Shown piece by piece: positions 1 through 9,617 of a stretch of DNA of 64,000 nucleotides. The notes under the pieces were generated by a model. The model was not told the origin of the DNA and ran no database searches. It was given only the letters and a program-made list of their open reading frames with translations. The translations under genes and the position numbers were made by a program. This DNA is from Rhodopseudomonas pseudopalustris (GTDB taxonomy: Bacteria; Pseudomonadota; Alphaproteobacteria; Rhizobiales; Xanthobacteraceae): contig NZ_FODT01000015.1 in the NCBI RefSeq assembly GCF_900110435.1, positions 1 to 64,000 of the forward strand, read 5' to 3'. Each line of letters opens with the position of its first letter. Position 1 is the stretch's first letter.

Positions 1-1300
1 CGAGCGCATCGGCTACCGCCTGCTCAGCCTTCGTGGCCGCCGCATCCAGGGTGTCGTCCATATATTTCTGAAAGCGGTGCATACGGCTCACGCCATCGGG
101 CAGAAGCGGCTGCTGACACAGCACGCAAGCGGCGGGCTCCGCATCCGTCGCCACCACAGGAAATGGCTTGCCTACATAGGCCTCCTTCAGCGAGTAATCC
201 CGGGCCGCGGCCCAAAGCGCCCGCCAGGTGTCGCTCCCGACACCCGGCAGCGGGTCGTCGGTGAACAATGCGCCCGCCGCGACCGTGGCGGCTTCCCGCG
301 CTGCTGTCGCGGCCTCGCGCAGGGCGGTGAGTTTCTGCAACGGCTCGTCCATAAACGCAGCTACCACTGCGGTGCATTCGGTCACCAGGGTCTCAGCCCA
401 TCGGGCAAACGCCGTAACGTCGGCGGCCGCCGCGGCGCTGGCAGACAGCGCGGCGGTGATTCCATCCAGACGCTCCTGATCGGTCTCACCGAATGCGGTC
501 GCTACGTCGATCTGGGCGTTTGTGGTGGACTTGCTCAGCGCCTTATCGAACCGCTGGGCTCCTGTATCGCGTACAGGAGCGAAGGCGATCGTCGTTAGGC
601 TGACCTTGTTGCCGACCTCGGTCGCCCGTTCCGCTTCCAGCGTGTCCTTCAAGCCGATACAGATCGCATTGAGCCGATGGGGCAGGGCGAGCCCGAAGGG
701 GAGAAAGCGGATTTGATTTCCGCCGTCGACATAAAGCTGCGCGGAGGCGGTGTCGAAGACAGCCACCTGCATGAGCTGCGGCGATGCGGCTTTCCCGGGA
801 GACCAGGAAATCGGCGTGTCGCCGGCCCCGGCGTCGATGACGATCTCGGCAGTCTGCGGTCCTGCGGACGCCCCATACACATCGGCCAAGACCTTGAGCT
901 TGGCCGGGTTCTCGACGCGCGTGCGGCAAGCCGTCCTGAGGATTCGCACGAAGCCGCTCTTGCCACTTCCATTTCGGCCATACACGATCGTCAAGGCCTT
1001 CGGACAAAAGGTGAGGCCAGCCTTCGGAACCAGACGGTTGATATTTTCGACGTTGGCGATTCCTTTGAGGATGATGGGCTGATGCTTCCCGCCTCCGAAA
1101 TGGGCCTTAGCGAACGGGACGGCGCCAGGGGGTGCGCTCGCAAGGCTGAAGCCCGCGGCGGTCTTGACCATGGCGAGCAACTCGCCAAGGTCCGTGTCCG
1201 TGAGGTCATTGCTGATTGCGAGCCGCCGCAGCGCGTCCTGTTTCCAGGATGAGAGCTTCTTGGCCCAGTCCAAGACGTCGTCGATCGGCTCTGCAGTCAT
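1..1300 (-). CDS. AAA family ATPase, SMC/RloC-like, C-terminus beyond window
   Basis: An uninterrupted minus-strand frame of 433 codons runs off the left edge, so the C-terminal part is missing. It starts at the ATG at 1298-1300, preceded by a GGGGGGA ribosome site. A Walker A motif GRNGSGKS lies at about residues 108-115, followed by beta-rich sequence and an Ala/Glu-rich helical stretch that probably forms a coiled coil. A CxxC motif (CVLC) near residue 396 sits in the predicted arm, as in zinc-hook or CxxC-bearing ATPases related to RloC/AAA_13. The Walker B and signature motifs should lie outside the window. Such proteins are common in defence islands, and the divergent nuclease/ATPase genes next door support this. 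Whether it is an anticodon nuclease or only an SMC-like ATPase cannot be decided here. Confidence 0.75.
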   Translation of the reverse strand, partial: MTAEPIDDVLDWAKKLSSWKQDALRRLAISNDLTDTDLGELLAMVKTAAGFSLASAPPGAVPFAKAHFGGGKHQPIILKGIANVENINRLVPKAGLTFCPKALTIVYGRNGSGKSGFVRILRTACRTRVENPAKLKVLADVYGASAGPQTAEIVIDAGAGDTPISWSPGKAASPQLMQVAVFDTASAQLYVDGGNQIRFLPFGLALPHRLNAICIGLKDTLEAERATEVGNKVSLTTIAFAPVRDTGAQRFDKALSKSTTNAQIDVATAFGETDQERLDGITAALSASAAAAADVTAFARWAETLVTECTAVVAAFMDEPLQKLTALREAATAAREAATVAAGALFTDDPLPGVGSDTWRALWAAARDYSLKEAYVGKPFPVVATDAEPAACVLCQQPLLPDGVSRMHRFQKYMDDTLDAAATKAEQAVADAL

Positions 1301-1318
1301 CACCATCCCCCCGGAGAG

Positions 1319-1330
1319 ATAACAAGTTAT
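1319..1330. promoter_or_regulatory. Short palindrome in the divergent promoter region
   Basis: The sequence ATAAC-AA-GTTAT is a perfect 5-bp inverted repeat in an AT-rich patch. It lies 18 bp upstream of the minus-strand ATPase start, in the 141-bp divergent gap before the YhaO-like gene. It could be an operator or part of a promoter. The palindrome is seen; the role is inferred. Confidence 0.25.
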
Positions 1331-1441
1331 TCGCGTGATTCTTGCGGGAAATCCGGCTCCGTTGAGCTATTTCAATATCACGCTGATTGCCCAGCGCGTA
1401 AGGTCCGGCGGACGCGCAGGGGACGTAAATAGGGGGAGACG

Positions 1442-2710
1442 GTGACGTATCGCTTTGTCCATGCTGCGGATATTCATCTTGACTCACCCCTGCGCTCGCT
1501 TGCGCTGCGCCATCCCGACCTGGCGGAGCTGATCGGCAACGCCACCCGGCGCGCCTTCGTCCGGGTGATCGACGTTTGCCTGGACGAGCAGGTCGACGCG
1601 CTCCTGATCGCCGGAGATCTCTACGACGGCGATCAGACCTCGATGAAGACGGCGCGTTTCCTCGCCGAACAGCTCCGGCGGCTCAGCCAAGCTGGCATTC
1701 GAGTCTTCATCATCCGCGGCAACCACGACGCGCTGTCAAAAATCACCAAGGAATTGGTACTGCCGGATTCCGTGAAAGTCTTCGGCGGGCGAGCGGAGGC
1801 AATCGATATTAATCGCGCGCCGGGCCATGTTCCTGTTGTCGTCCACGGCCTGAGCTTCGCGCAGCCGCACGCCCCGGAGAGCCTCCTCGGACGATTTCGC
1901 CCCACGGTCGATGGCGCGGTCAATATTGGCCTCCTGCACACGAGCCTTGCAGGAGCTCCGGGACACGATCTCTATGCGCCGTGCAGCGTTGCCGATCTCC
2001 AGGCGAGCGGTTTCCACTATTGGGCCCTCGGCCATGTTCACAAACGCTCGGCTATCGAGGGCGGATGCGCGATCGTGATGCCCGGCATACCGCAAGGCCG
2101 CGACATCAATGAAGCCGGCCCCAAATCGGTGACGCTCGTCACCATCGCCAACGATCACTCAATTCACATCGAGGAACGGATCACCAGCGTGGCTCAGTTC
2201 GAGCGGATATCGGTCGACGCGAGCGGCTTGGAAGACTGGCGCGACCTCGTCGCGGCAGTGACCCAGGCGCTCGAAAAGGAGCGCGACGCTGTGCGGTCCG
2301 AGCATTTGGTCGCTCGCGTGCGCATAACGGGCGCGACGTCGTTAGCCTGGCGCATCCGGCGCGACGCGGACTTGCTGAAGACAGAGGCCGACGACAGGGG
2401 CTCTGTCATCGGGGGATGCTGGATCGAGCAACTCGAAATCGCCTGCCGGCCGGCCGAGCAGCAGGGCCAGCCGTCGGGCGACCCGATCAGGGAGCTCCAT
2501 CGCCTGATCGAAGACGATGTCTTTGGATCGGAGGCGTTTCGAAGCCAACTGATGGGCGTCGCCGAAGAAATCAGGGCTCAGCTTCCGCAAGACTGTCGTG
2601 ACATCTTCGGATCGGACGAAGCCTCTTCCAAGGAGGTGATGGCTCGCCTCGCGCGCGAAGGCGCCGAGGGCGTCATGGCACGTCTTGAGGCTGCCGGCGA
2701 GGAGACTTAA
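1442..2710 (+). CDS. YhaO-like metallophosphoesterase, DNA repair exonuclease family
   Basis: A 422-residue protein of the SbcD/Mre11/YhaO calcineurin-like phosphoesterase family, expected to be an Mn-dependent nuclease. The metal-binding motifs are all present: DIH at residues 10-12, GDLYD at 58-62, GNHD at 93-96, GLLH near 163 and GHVH at 197-200. The start is a GTG with AGGGGGAGA just upstream. The stop is 3 bp before the YhaN-like ATPase, so the two are almost certainly co-translated and form a nuclease-ATPase complex like SbcCD. The C-terminal 200 residues are a family-specific cap and partner-binding region. Close relatives act in DNA repair; the neighbouring AbiV-like gene makes a defence role plausible here. 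Confidence 0.85.
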   Translation: MTYRFVHAADIHLDSPLRSLALRHPDLAELIGNATRRAFVRVIDVCLDEQVDALLIAGDLYDGDQTSMKTARFLAEQLRRLSQAGIRVFIIRGNHDALSKITKELVLPDSVKVFGGRAEAIDINRAPGHVPVVVHGLSFAQPHAPESLLGRFRPTVDGAVNIGLLHTSLAGAPGHDLYAPCSVADLQASGFHYWALGHVHKRSAIEGGCAIVMPGIPQGRDINEAGPKSVTLVTIANDHSIHIEERITSVAQFERISVDASGLEDWRDLVAAVTQALEKERDAVRSEHLVARVRITGATSLAWRIRRDADLLKTEADDRGSVIGGCWIEQLEIACRPAEQQGQPSGDPIRELHRLIEDDVFGSEAFRSQLMGVAEEIRAQLPQDCRDIFGSDEASSKEVMARLAREGAEGVMARLEAAGEET

Positions 2711-2713
2711 GTC

Positions 2714-5700
2714 ATGCGCTTGCGTCGCCTCGACCTTACTCGATACGGCAAGTTCACCGACCGAAGCATCGATTTCGGTGAGCGGACGGAGGGTCAGCCT
2801 GACCTGCACGTCATCTATGGACCGAATGAAGCCGGCAAGTCGACCGCACTCGCGGCCTTTCTCGACCTGTTGTTCGGAATTGGTTCGCAGAGCCCGTTCG
2901 ACTTCATTCATCCGTATCCCACGATGCGGATCGGCGCCGCGTTGGACCTCGCTGGCGATACGCGGGAGTTCGCGCGGATCAAACGGCCACAGAACAGCCT
3001 CCTCGACGGAGACGGTCGCACCCTGCCCGAGGCCGCAATCCGGGCTGAGCTCGGCGGCATCGAGCGCGATGCGTACCGCACCATGTTCTCGCTCGATGAT
3101 GAGACGCTCGAAAAAGGCGGCGAGAGCATTCTGGCGAGTAGGGGTGATCTCGGACAGTTGCTGTTTTCGGCAAGTGCGGGCCTCTCGCATCTCAGCGACA
3201 AGCTCGTTGGTCTGAAGGGGGAAGCGGACGGCTTTTACAAGTATCGCGCTCGCACGGGAGCGCTCGCTGATCTGAAAGCGCGGCTGGCAGAACTCAAGGC
3301 GGAGCGCGAGCAATTCGACACTCTCGCATCCGATCACGCCCGGCTCATCGACACGCGCGACCGGGCGTCCGTGCAATATGATGAGGCGGTCGAGGAACGC
3401 GGGCGTATCCATCGACGCAGTGATGAAATCCAGCGCTATCTTACGGCGTTGCCGCGTCTCTCCGCCTTGCGTGGCATCCACGAGCGCCTTGCGCCGCTGG
3501 CTGATGTCCCCGCGGACCCGCCGGCATGGGCCGGGGAACTGCCCCAGCTTCGAAAGCAAGAGATCGAGCTCGGCGTCAAAACCAGAGCGATCGCTGAGCA
3601 GATCGATCAGCTCGCGGTCGAGCTGGCCGAGGTCGTCGTTGACGAGGCCGCATTGCGTCTCGAGGAGCGCGTTGAGCGACTAGCCGATTCGCGTGCGCGC
3701 CACGTGACTGCCGACAAGGATATTCCCGAGCGGCGTTTGCAATTGCGTCAGCTCGATCTCGCGATCTCCGGGATCCTGCAGCGGATCGAGCGATCCGATG
3801 AACCTGATCCCAAACGCCTCGTGCTGCCAGCGGCGACCATCGGCCGTTTGCGCGATCTGATCGAATCTCGCTCGGGCATCGAAGGCGCGACGCGCAACGC
3901 CGCGCGAGAATTGGCCGAAGCGCGTCAGCGACTCGATGAGGCGACATCGAGGCTGCCGGAGGGCGAGGCGGATCCTCAGCTCCGTGCCGAACGGGATCGC
4001 GCTTTGGCCGAGCTGGCCGTCGTGGTCGAGGCGATACGCTCCGCCGACCACCATATTCGGCGTCGGCTTGCAGAGCGTGCCCGCGAGGCCGCGCTCGATC
4101 TGCTGACTGACCGACTTGCCACTCTGGGACCACGGCATGGCACCGTCGATGAGCTTGCCGCTATGCAATGTCCCAGTGCCGAGGCCTTGCAGCGTTGGAA
4201 GGCAGCGCGAGGCGAGGCGGAGGTCGCAGTACTGCGTCACCAGGCCGAGGTCGAACGGCTCACGACGCTGGTCCGGCACTGTGAAGCTGAAGAGGCGAGC
4301 TTCGCTTCTACGACCGGCATCGTCTCCGATCACGAAGCTGCCGACATACGGTCGCGGCGTGAGCAAACCTGGTCGGCACATCGGCGCCTGCTGGACGCTG
4401 ACTCTGCCGATGCCTTCGAGGCGGCGCTGCGTCAGGACGACATCATCAACGCGAGTCGTTTCTCACACATATCCGAGTTGGCGAAGCTGCATCAGAGCGG
4501 ACAGGCGCTTGCCCTCGCACGAGCGGACCATGACCGTGCTGTCGAGCTCAGCGAGCGCGCCGCCACGGCCTTGGCGGCGATCGACGTCGAGATTGCGGCG
4601 GCGGTGCAGCCGATCGCCTCGCATTTTGCAAAACCGCCATCGCTGCCGGATATCGATGCGTGGATCAGCCGCCGCGAGAAGGCGCTCGAGGCGAGCGCCA
4701 CAGTACGGACCGCGGAACGGGATATACGCAATGCTGACGCCGACGGCACAACTGCTGCCAAGCGGCTGGCGGCTGCGATAACCGCAGCCGGGCTGCCGCC
4801 CGCATCCGATGTAAGCTTCGACGCTATGCTTGCCAGCGCTCAAACGACACTTGATCGGGAAGCCGAACTGCGCCGTCTGCGCGGCGAAGTGGACGAACGC
4901 CGGCGTGAGGTCACGTCGCGTGAGCGGGCGGCGGAGCAGGCAGGATCGGACGATCGGACTTGGGAGGAGACCTGGTCCACGACATGCCGCGGATGCTGGC
5001 TTGGCGAAGTAGGGGAAGCGCCGGCGATCGGTGCGGTCCGCGAAGTTCTCTCTGCGATCATCGAACTCTCGCCGACGATCGAGAAGCGGGCAGCGCTGAT
5101 CGACCGCATCGAGAAGATGGAGAGAGACCAGCTAGCGTTCGGTGAAGAAGTCACCGCTCTGACGACGCTTCTGAAAATTGACGATAGTGCCGACCCAGCT
5201 CTCGAGTTGGCCCAACGTATCGGCGAGACGGTACGAAACGCGGCTGCGGCCCGCCAGCGTCATCTGAATCTGACAAAGCGGCTTGAAGACGCGAGGGCGC
5301 GGCAGCGCGAGCTCGCCGAGGCGACCGCGGTTCATGATGAACAGACGGATCGGATGACAGCATTCTTCCAGGTCACCTCTCTGGATGAGGTGGCGCAAAA
5401 GCTGTCCGATATCGCTCGCCGCGCCGATCTCGTCGAACAGGCACGGCAGGCGGAGCAGGATATTGTCGAGACACTCCGCGCGACGGATCTTCAGGGCGCG
5501 CAAGCGGCGCTCGATGCAGCGGACAGACCTGCTCTGGAGACCGAACTTGCCGAGTTGACGGCACGCGCGGACGATCAGGACAAGCGGTGTCACGAGCTGT
5601 TCGCGGCGAAGTCGGCGGCCGAAGATCGCGTAGAGGCGATCGGCGGCGATGCGAGAGTCGCCATCATCGAGGAGCGCCGGCGGACGACGCTGCTTGAGAT

Positions 5701-6217
5701 CGAGGATGGCGCGATGCGCTATCTGCAGCTTCGAGCGGGCATCGCAGCCACCCAGCAGGCGCTCGCCACTTATCGCGAACGTCATCGTAGCTCCATGATG
5801 ACGCGCGCGTCGGAGGCGTTCCGCACCATCAGCCGAGGCGCGTATACTGGCCTCGTCGCCCAGCCTGGCAGGGATGGCGATACATTGATCGCGGTCTCGG
5901 CCGAGGGAGGCTCAAAAGCTGCCGACAAGCTCTCCAAGGGTACCCGCTTCCAGCTCTATCTTGCGCTGCGCGTCGCGGGCTATTACGAGTTCGTGCGGGC
6001 TCGCAGCTCCGTCCCCTTCGTCGCAGACGACATCATGGAGACGTTCGATGATTTCCGCGCAGAGGAGGCGTTCCGCCTATTTTCGGAGATGTCGCAAGTT
6101 GGCCAGGTCATCTATCTCACCCATCATCAGCATCTGTGCGAGATCGTCCAACGTGTGTGCCCGGGGGCGCAATTGCATCGGCTCGAAGACGAAGTGATGA
6201 AACGCGAGTTTGCTTGA
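2714..6217 (+). CDS. YhaN-like SMC-type ATPase (AAA_27 family)
   Basis: A 1167-residue SbcC/Rad50-like ATPase. The N-terminus matches the YhaN AAA domain, with Walker A GPNEAGKST at residues 36-44. A long Ala/Glu/Arg-rich coiled-coil body follows. Near the C-terminus are the ABC-type signature region LSKGTRFQLYLALR and a Walker B/D-loop stretch (FVADDIMETFDD) close to residue 1115, then a His switch in LTHHQH. ATP-driven clamping is expected to control the MPE nuclease encoded immediately upstream. The start ATG sits 3 bp after that gene's stop, with GAGGAG as ribosome site inside its last codons. The next gene begins 44 bp downstream on the same strand. Confidence 0.88.
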   Translation: MRLRRLDLTRYGKFTDRSIDFGERTEGQPDLHVIYGPNEAGKSTALAAFLDLLFGIGSQSPFDFIHPYPTMRIGAALDLAGDTREFARIKRPQNSLLDGDGRTLPEAAIRAELGGIERDAYRTMFSLDDETLEKGGESILASRGDLGQLLFSASAGLSHLSDKLVGLKGEADGFYKYRARTGALADLKARLAELKAEREQFDTLASDHARLIDTRDRASVQYDEAVEERGRIHRRSDEIQRYLTALPRLSALRGIHERLAPLADVPADPPAWAGELPQLRKQEIELGVKTRAIAEQIDQLAVELAEVVVDEAALRLEERVERLADSRARHVTADKDIPERRLQLRQLDLAISGILQRIERSDEPDPKRLVLPAATIGRLRDLIESRSGIEGATRNAARELAEARQRLDEATSRLPEGEADPQLRAERDRALAELAVVVEAIRSADHHIRRRLAERAREAALDLLTDRLATLGPRHGTVDELAAMQCPSAEALQRWKAARGEAEVAVLRHQAEVERLTTLVRHCEAEEASFASTTGIVSDHEAADIRSRREQTWSAHRRLLDADSADAFEAALRQDDIINASRFSHISELAKLHQSGQALALARADHDRAVELSERAATALAAIDVEIAAAVQPIASHFAKPPSLPDIDAWISRREKALEASATVRTAERDIRNADADGTTAAKRLAAAITAAGLPPASDVSFDAMLASAQTTLDREAELRRLRGEVDERRREVTSRERAAEQAGSDDRTWEETWSTTCRGCWLGEVGEAPAIGAVREVLSAIIELSPTIEKRAALIDRIEKMERDQLAFGEEVTALTTLLKIDDSADPALELAQRIGETVRNAAAARQRHLNLTKRLEDARARQRELAEATAVHDEQTDRMTAFFQVTSLDEVAQKLSDIARRADLVEQARQAEQDIVETLRATDLQGAQAALDAADRPALETELAELTARADDQDKRCHELFAAKSAAEDRVEAIGGDARVAIIEERRRTTLLEIEDGAMRYLQLRAGIAATQQALATYRERHRSSMMTRASEAFRTISRGAYTGLVAQPGRDGDTLIAVSAEGGSKAADKLSKGTRFQLYLALRVAGYYEFVRARSSVPFVADDIMETFDDFRAEEAFRLFSEMSQVGQVIYLTHHQHLCEIVQRVCPGAQLHRLEDEVMKREFA

Positions 6218-6261
6218 GGGCTGTCGCAACTGGCGGAGGCGTCCGGGATTGTTTTTCGACT

Positions 6262-7146
6262 ATGATGTCGATCGGGGCGATGACGAAGAAGCTGCAGATT
6301 GGACAGAGACAGGCTAGCCGCATTTGCCAGATGGCGGCGACCGATCAGCTAGCGTTCCTCGCGGAGGGGCTTCCGATCATCCACGCTAGCGCGATGGGAT
6401 TCTGGTCGGCCTCCACGGAGCTGCGAGATAGGCCTCGGGAGGCCGAGGTGCTCGCCGGGTTCGCGAAGGAGGAGGCGGCAAAGGCTCTCATTCTTCTCGA
6501 TATTGCTCGCTGCCCAGAGAAGCAGGTCGCCGGCAAGCTGAACAAGTTGCTGAACCGGTTCTATGGACATCTCGATCGGCTGATTTACGCCCAACTAACG
6601 GAATGGTGGTTCACGGACGTGGCGGAGTTGCGAAAAGCGGTCGAGCCCTTGCGCAAGGCTCACTATCTTGAGGGGCACATGGGCGAGTACATCGTTCCGA
6701 ATGACACCCTCTATCGGCGGGAGAGCAAGCTCTACGCCGATGTGGAAGCGTACGAGGATGGAACCCCGATCTGGAACGCGCCCGTCGTCCACCCAAGCGG
6801 CTTCCCAGCGCACATGCCCGCCGTGGTGCAGGTTGTCGACGCGATGGCCGCCTGCGGAATCTTTTCGCTCGCGGGGCTGAAAGCCACGTCTGAGGTTTGG
6901 GGGCAGCTGGAGTTCCAGAAGATGGAGACGTTGCGGGATGCGGAGTGTCTGACGAAAGAGCTACTGGATCGGCTGATTGCCGAAGGGCTGCCGAATGCTT
7001 CCGCCACGCAGGACCACGTCAACGCATTGTATCGGCATTGGCCATTGCCAATGTACAATGTCGAGCTCGATCCGATCCCAGTGTCACTCGAAGAATTGAA
7101 GGCCGAGCAGGATCGCCTTTATTGGGCGGAGGTCGGCGCGCCATGA
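6262..7146 (+). CDS. AbiV-like abortive infection protein
   Basis: A 294-residue protein whose N-terminal third resembles the HEPN-like AbiV family: a helix with a GFWSASTELRD-type start, then a helix carrying FAKEEAAKALILLDIA, the EE-x-x-K-A motif characteristic of that family. Lactococcal AbiV stops phage translation when it meets a phage trigger. The gene follows the YhaO/YhaN pair after 44 bp and is probably in the same transcript. Starts at 6262, 6265 and 6280 are all in frame. None has a strong ribosome site, though GGGGCG precedes 6280. The last 28 bp overlap the convergent PLD gene. The family call rests on motif resemblance only. Confidence 0.6.
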   Translation: MMSIGAMTKKLQIGQRQASRICQMAATDQLAFLAEGLPIIHASAMGFWSASTELRDRPREAEVLAGFAKEEAAKALILLDIARCPEKQVAGKLNKLLNRFYGHLDRLIYAQLTEWWFTDVAELRKAVEPLRKAHYLEGHMGEYIVPNDTLYRRESKLYADVEAYEDGTPIWNAPVVHPSGFPAHMPAVVQVVDAMAACGIFSLAGLKATSEVWGQLEFQKMETLRDAECLTKELLDRLIAEGLPNASATQDHVNALYRHWPLPMYNVELDPIPVSLEELKAEQDRLYWAEVGAP

Positions 7147-9617
7147 ACGCTTGCCGTCACTCGATTAAAGATGGCGCGCATCATCGACTGATGGCCTTCT
7201 GCTAGCGTCTTCGCATCAAGTCCCAAGCGGATGCGAAAACGCTCGCTCAGTCGCGTCATCAGCAATACGAAACCCTCGTCATGCAATTCAGCCTCATTCA
7301 TGCCCGTCAACCGATAGGTCTTCTCGCCTAATGGCAGGATGTGTTTGGCGAGGGCGGCTCGCTCATCCTTCGCGCATGGTGCGCCAAGGCAGGCGTGGAG
7401 GCACCAACAACACGTCGCCCAGCACTCCAGAATGTCGTCGGTGAGTTGGTCATGCAGTGCGTCGAGGTTCAAATGCCGTATGGCAGGATCTGGGCCTCCG
7501 AAGAAGCAGAACAGAATGCGCCCCATAAGCTTGGGCCAGCTATCTCCGCCACCTTCTACGGCCAAAACCTGCAATGATGTTCTCGCAGGGACCGCTCTGC
7601 CGTCGGCGTCGCTGCCGTTCCAGCCAGCCGCAGCCACAATCATCAGCAATGCACGGAGGCGAAGGACATCGAAGGTTGTGAGCGCGCGGTCTCTTTTCCG
7701 CTGAGAAATCCGCTCGCTGAATGCGGCGACAGCAGCGGCAATTTGCTCGCGCGTCGCCTTTCTCTGCGTCGCCTTTCGCCGCAGCTCTTCACGTTGCTCC
7801 TCCTTCGAAGACAAGTCACCCGCTCCCGGCTCAAAACTATCGCCGCGAGTCGTCGCGTCCTCTGCATTGACCGCCTCATCGCCAAGGTCGAAGGCGTTGT
7901 CGAGATCTGGTTCCGCTTCGATTCCTGGTGCGGCGTCGTCAATTCCGACACCAATGATTCTATTGAGGAAGCTCCGCACCAATGAGGCCTCGCTTGCGCT
8001 GAGACTACTCCTCCCAATTGCGGCGCCGTCGGTCCGCGCTCTGCGTCCTGCGATGAATTTCTCATAGGTCATCGTCCGAAACTGAGCCGGCGCATCGCTG
8101 GGCTCTCTGCTCGTCTTGCGCGCCAGTCTGACGGGTGGGCGCACCTCCTCGGTCTGTAGCAGGCGCTCCGCCGACTCGATCGTATCGAGAATGTCGAGCA
8201 GCAATAGGCTCTCGTCGGTTTCTTCATTGAGCTGGGAGGCGGCCTCTTCAGTTTGCTTGGAACGCGCCTCCCTTGCCTCTTCCTGAATTCTATCGACAAG
8301 CGTCACAATTGCCGGCGCTGATCGCGCACCGTCGGAAAGTTGCAGAACTGCAAAAGCCGGGCGTTGAACGGCGCCGAGAATTTCATACCGTCGCGTGCCA
8401 CCTCTAACCTCGGCTGCCCCGAGACGGCAGCCGAGTTCCTTCTGATCGATATCGAGCAGGCTGATCGATACCGCGTCAGGGTCGAGTCCTGTCGGTGGCG
8501 TCCACGTCAAAGTGCCGTAGTTGCATTCGAAACGACCTATCGCGCGGCCGCGCCAGAAGTCGAGATTGACGGCATTCGCGTCATCGACTTCGTCGAGATC
8601 GTCGGGATCGATCTCGCGACTCGGACTAAGGAGCTCCTTCAGCTCGAGACGGTCAAGTATCGCGCCCAGAGGAAGTCGTCGATACATCGAGACCTCCTCA
8701 TTGCTGCCGGCGAAGCCCTTCGCACCGAGGGCTGCCAGGGTGCAGTTCGCGCTGCCATAGAGGACGTGATCCGCCTTACGCGTTTGCGCGATGAGGATCT
8801 TCGCATGGAGAAAGCGGCCTTTGCGAAAGCTATCGCGGTCGAATAGCCGCGCCCCCTTCACCTTTTTCAGTGCGGACACCGGAAAAAGGCGTGCGTCTGC
8901 ATCGATAAGCAAATCGACTTTCGAGACCGACAGCGTCTTTGCGATAGTGCTGAGCGCGCGAAGGTTTGCATCCCAATAGGGGCTGAGGACAACAAGGCGC
9001 TTTACGCTGTCATCGCCGACGAGGGCGGCGAACCGCTCCCCGATGCCGGCAGACTCGCCAGTTGTGAGCAAAGCAGCAATCGAGCCGTCGCTTAGCGAGA
9101 CGCTATCCGTCGCCGGGAGCGCGCGTCGCAACCACGGCGCGCGGCTTTCGGCCCATGCGATCTGAGCGTCCAACGCCTGTCCTGTTCTGTCACAGTGCCG
9201 CAACGCATAGCGCCAAGCTTGCGCGACGAGCCGCTGTTCGCCGCTGTCTTCCGCGCCACAGACAATCTCCTCGGCAAGTTCGAGATTTCCCGCAAGGCCG
9301 GTTGCAGTCATGTTGGCGGAGCTGACGATGATCCGTCCGCCATTTCTCCCCAATTGAACCACCAGCTTCGGATGGAAGGCGCCCGGCGCATAGGCGCTAT
9401 TGACCGTATAGTGGCGGCCAGCGGTGCGCGGGAGTGACGATAAACCAGCTAGAGATTGCGTGAGCAGCGCAGCATCGCACAGCAGGATGTTGTTGTTGCA
9501 GCCGGCGCCCTTGAGGCGAGCCAACACGACATTCTCATAGGTGTCGAAATCGAGGCCAAAGGTGGTGATGATGCTGGTGTGGTAGCCGCGCTCTCCAAAG
9601 CGTTCGTAGAGTTTCAT
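7119..9617 (-). CDS. Phospholipase D-fold protein, likely defence nuclease
   Basis: An 832-residue protein with an N-terminal PLD-fold module of about 330 residues. There are two active-site half motifs: H82-x-K84 followed by SSANMT (about 99-104), and H271-x-K273 followed by GSANCT (288-293). PLD-fold enzymes in defence systems act as nucleases or helicase partners. The rest is acidic linker, a basic coiled coil (KEEQREELRRKATQRK) and a C-terminal helical domain of unknown type. The start ATG overlaps the stop of the upstream 527-residue gene by 4 bp, indicating translational coupling. The 3' end overlaps the convergent AbiV-like gene. Substrate and trigger are unknown. Confidence 0.72.
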   Translation of the reverse strand: MKLYERFGERGYHTSIITTFGLDFDTYENVVLARLKGAGCNNNILLCDAALLTQSLAGLSSLPRTAGRHYTVNSAYAPGAFHPKLVVQLGRNGGRIIVSSANMTATGLAGNLELAEEIVCGAEDSGEQRLVAQAWRYALRHCDRTGQALDAQIAWAESRAPWLRRALPATDSVSLSDGSIAALLTTGESAGIGERFAALVGDDSVKRLVVLSPYWDANLRALSTIAKTLSVSKVDLLIDADARLFPVSALKKVKGARLFDRDSFRKGRFLHAKILIAQTRKADHVLYGSANCTLAALGAKGFAGSNEEVSMYRRLPLGAILDRLELKELLSPSREIDPDDLDEVDDANAVNLDFWRGRAIGRFECNYGTLTWTPPTGLDPDAVSISLLDIDQKELGCRLGAAEVRGGTRRYEILGAVQRPAFAVLQLSDGARSAPAIVTLVDRIQEEAREARSKQTEEAASQLNEETDESLLLLDILDTIESAERLLQTEEVRPPVRLARKTSREPSDAPAQFRTMTYEKFIAGRRARTDGAAIGRSSLSASEASLVRSFLNRIIGVGIDDAAPGIEAEPDLDNAFDLGDEAVNAEDATTRGDSFEPGAGDLSSKEEQREELRRKATQRKATREQIAAAVAAFSERISQRKRDRALTTFDVLRLRALLMIVAAAGWNGSDADGRAVPARTSLQVLAVEGGGDSWPKLMGRILFCFFGGPDPAIRHLNLDALHDQLTDDILECWATCCWCLHACLGAPCAKDERAALAKHILPLGEKTYRLTGMNEAELHDEGFVLLMTRLSERFRIRLGLDAKTLAEGHQSMMRAIFNRVTASVHGAPTSAQ

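Noticed and set aside
2342-3559. A 405-codon minus-strand frame across the YhaO/YhaN junction
   Set aside because: Overlaps two well-supported genes in antisense; no recognisable motif.
7119-9617. DrmC of a DISARM system
   Set aside because: The PLD fold is shared, but no DrmA helicase, DrmB (DUF1998) or DISARM methylase is present.
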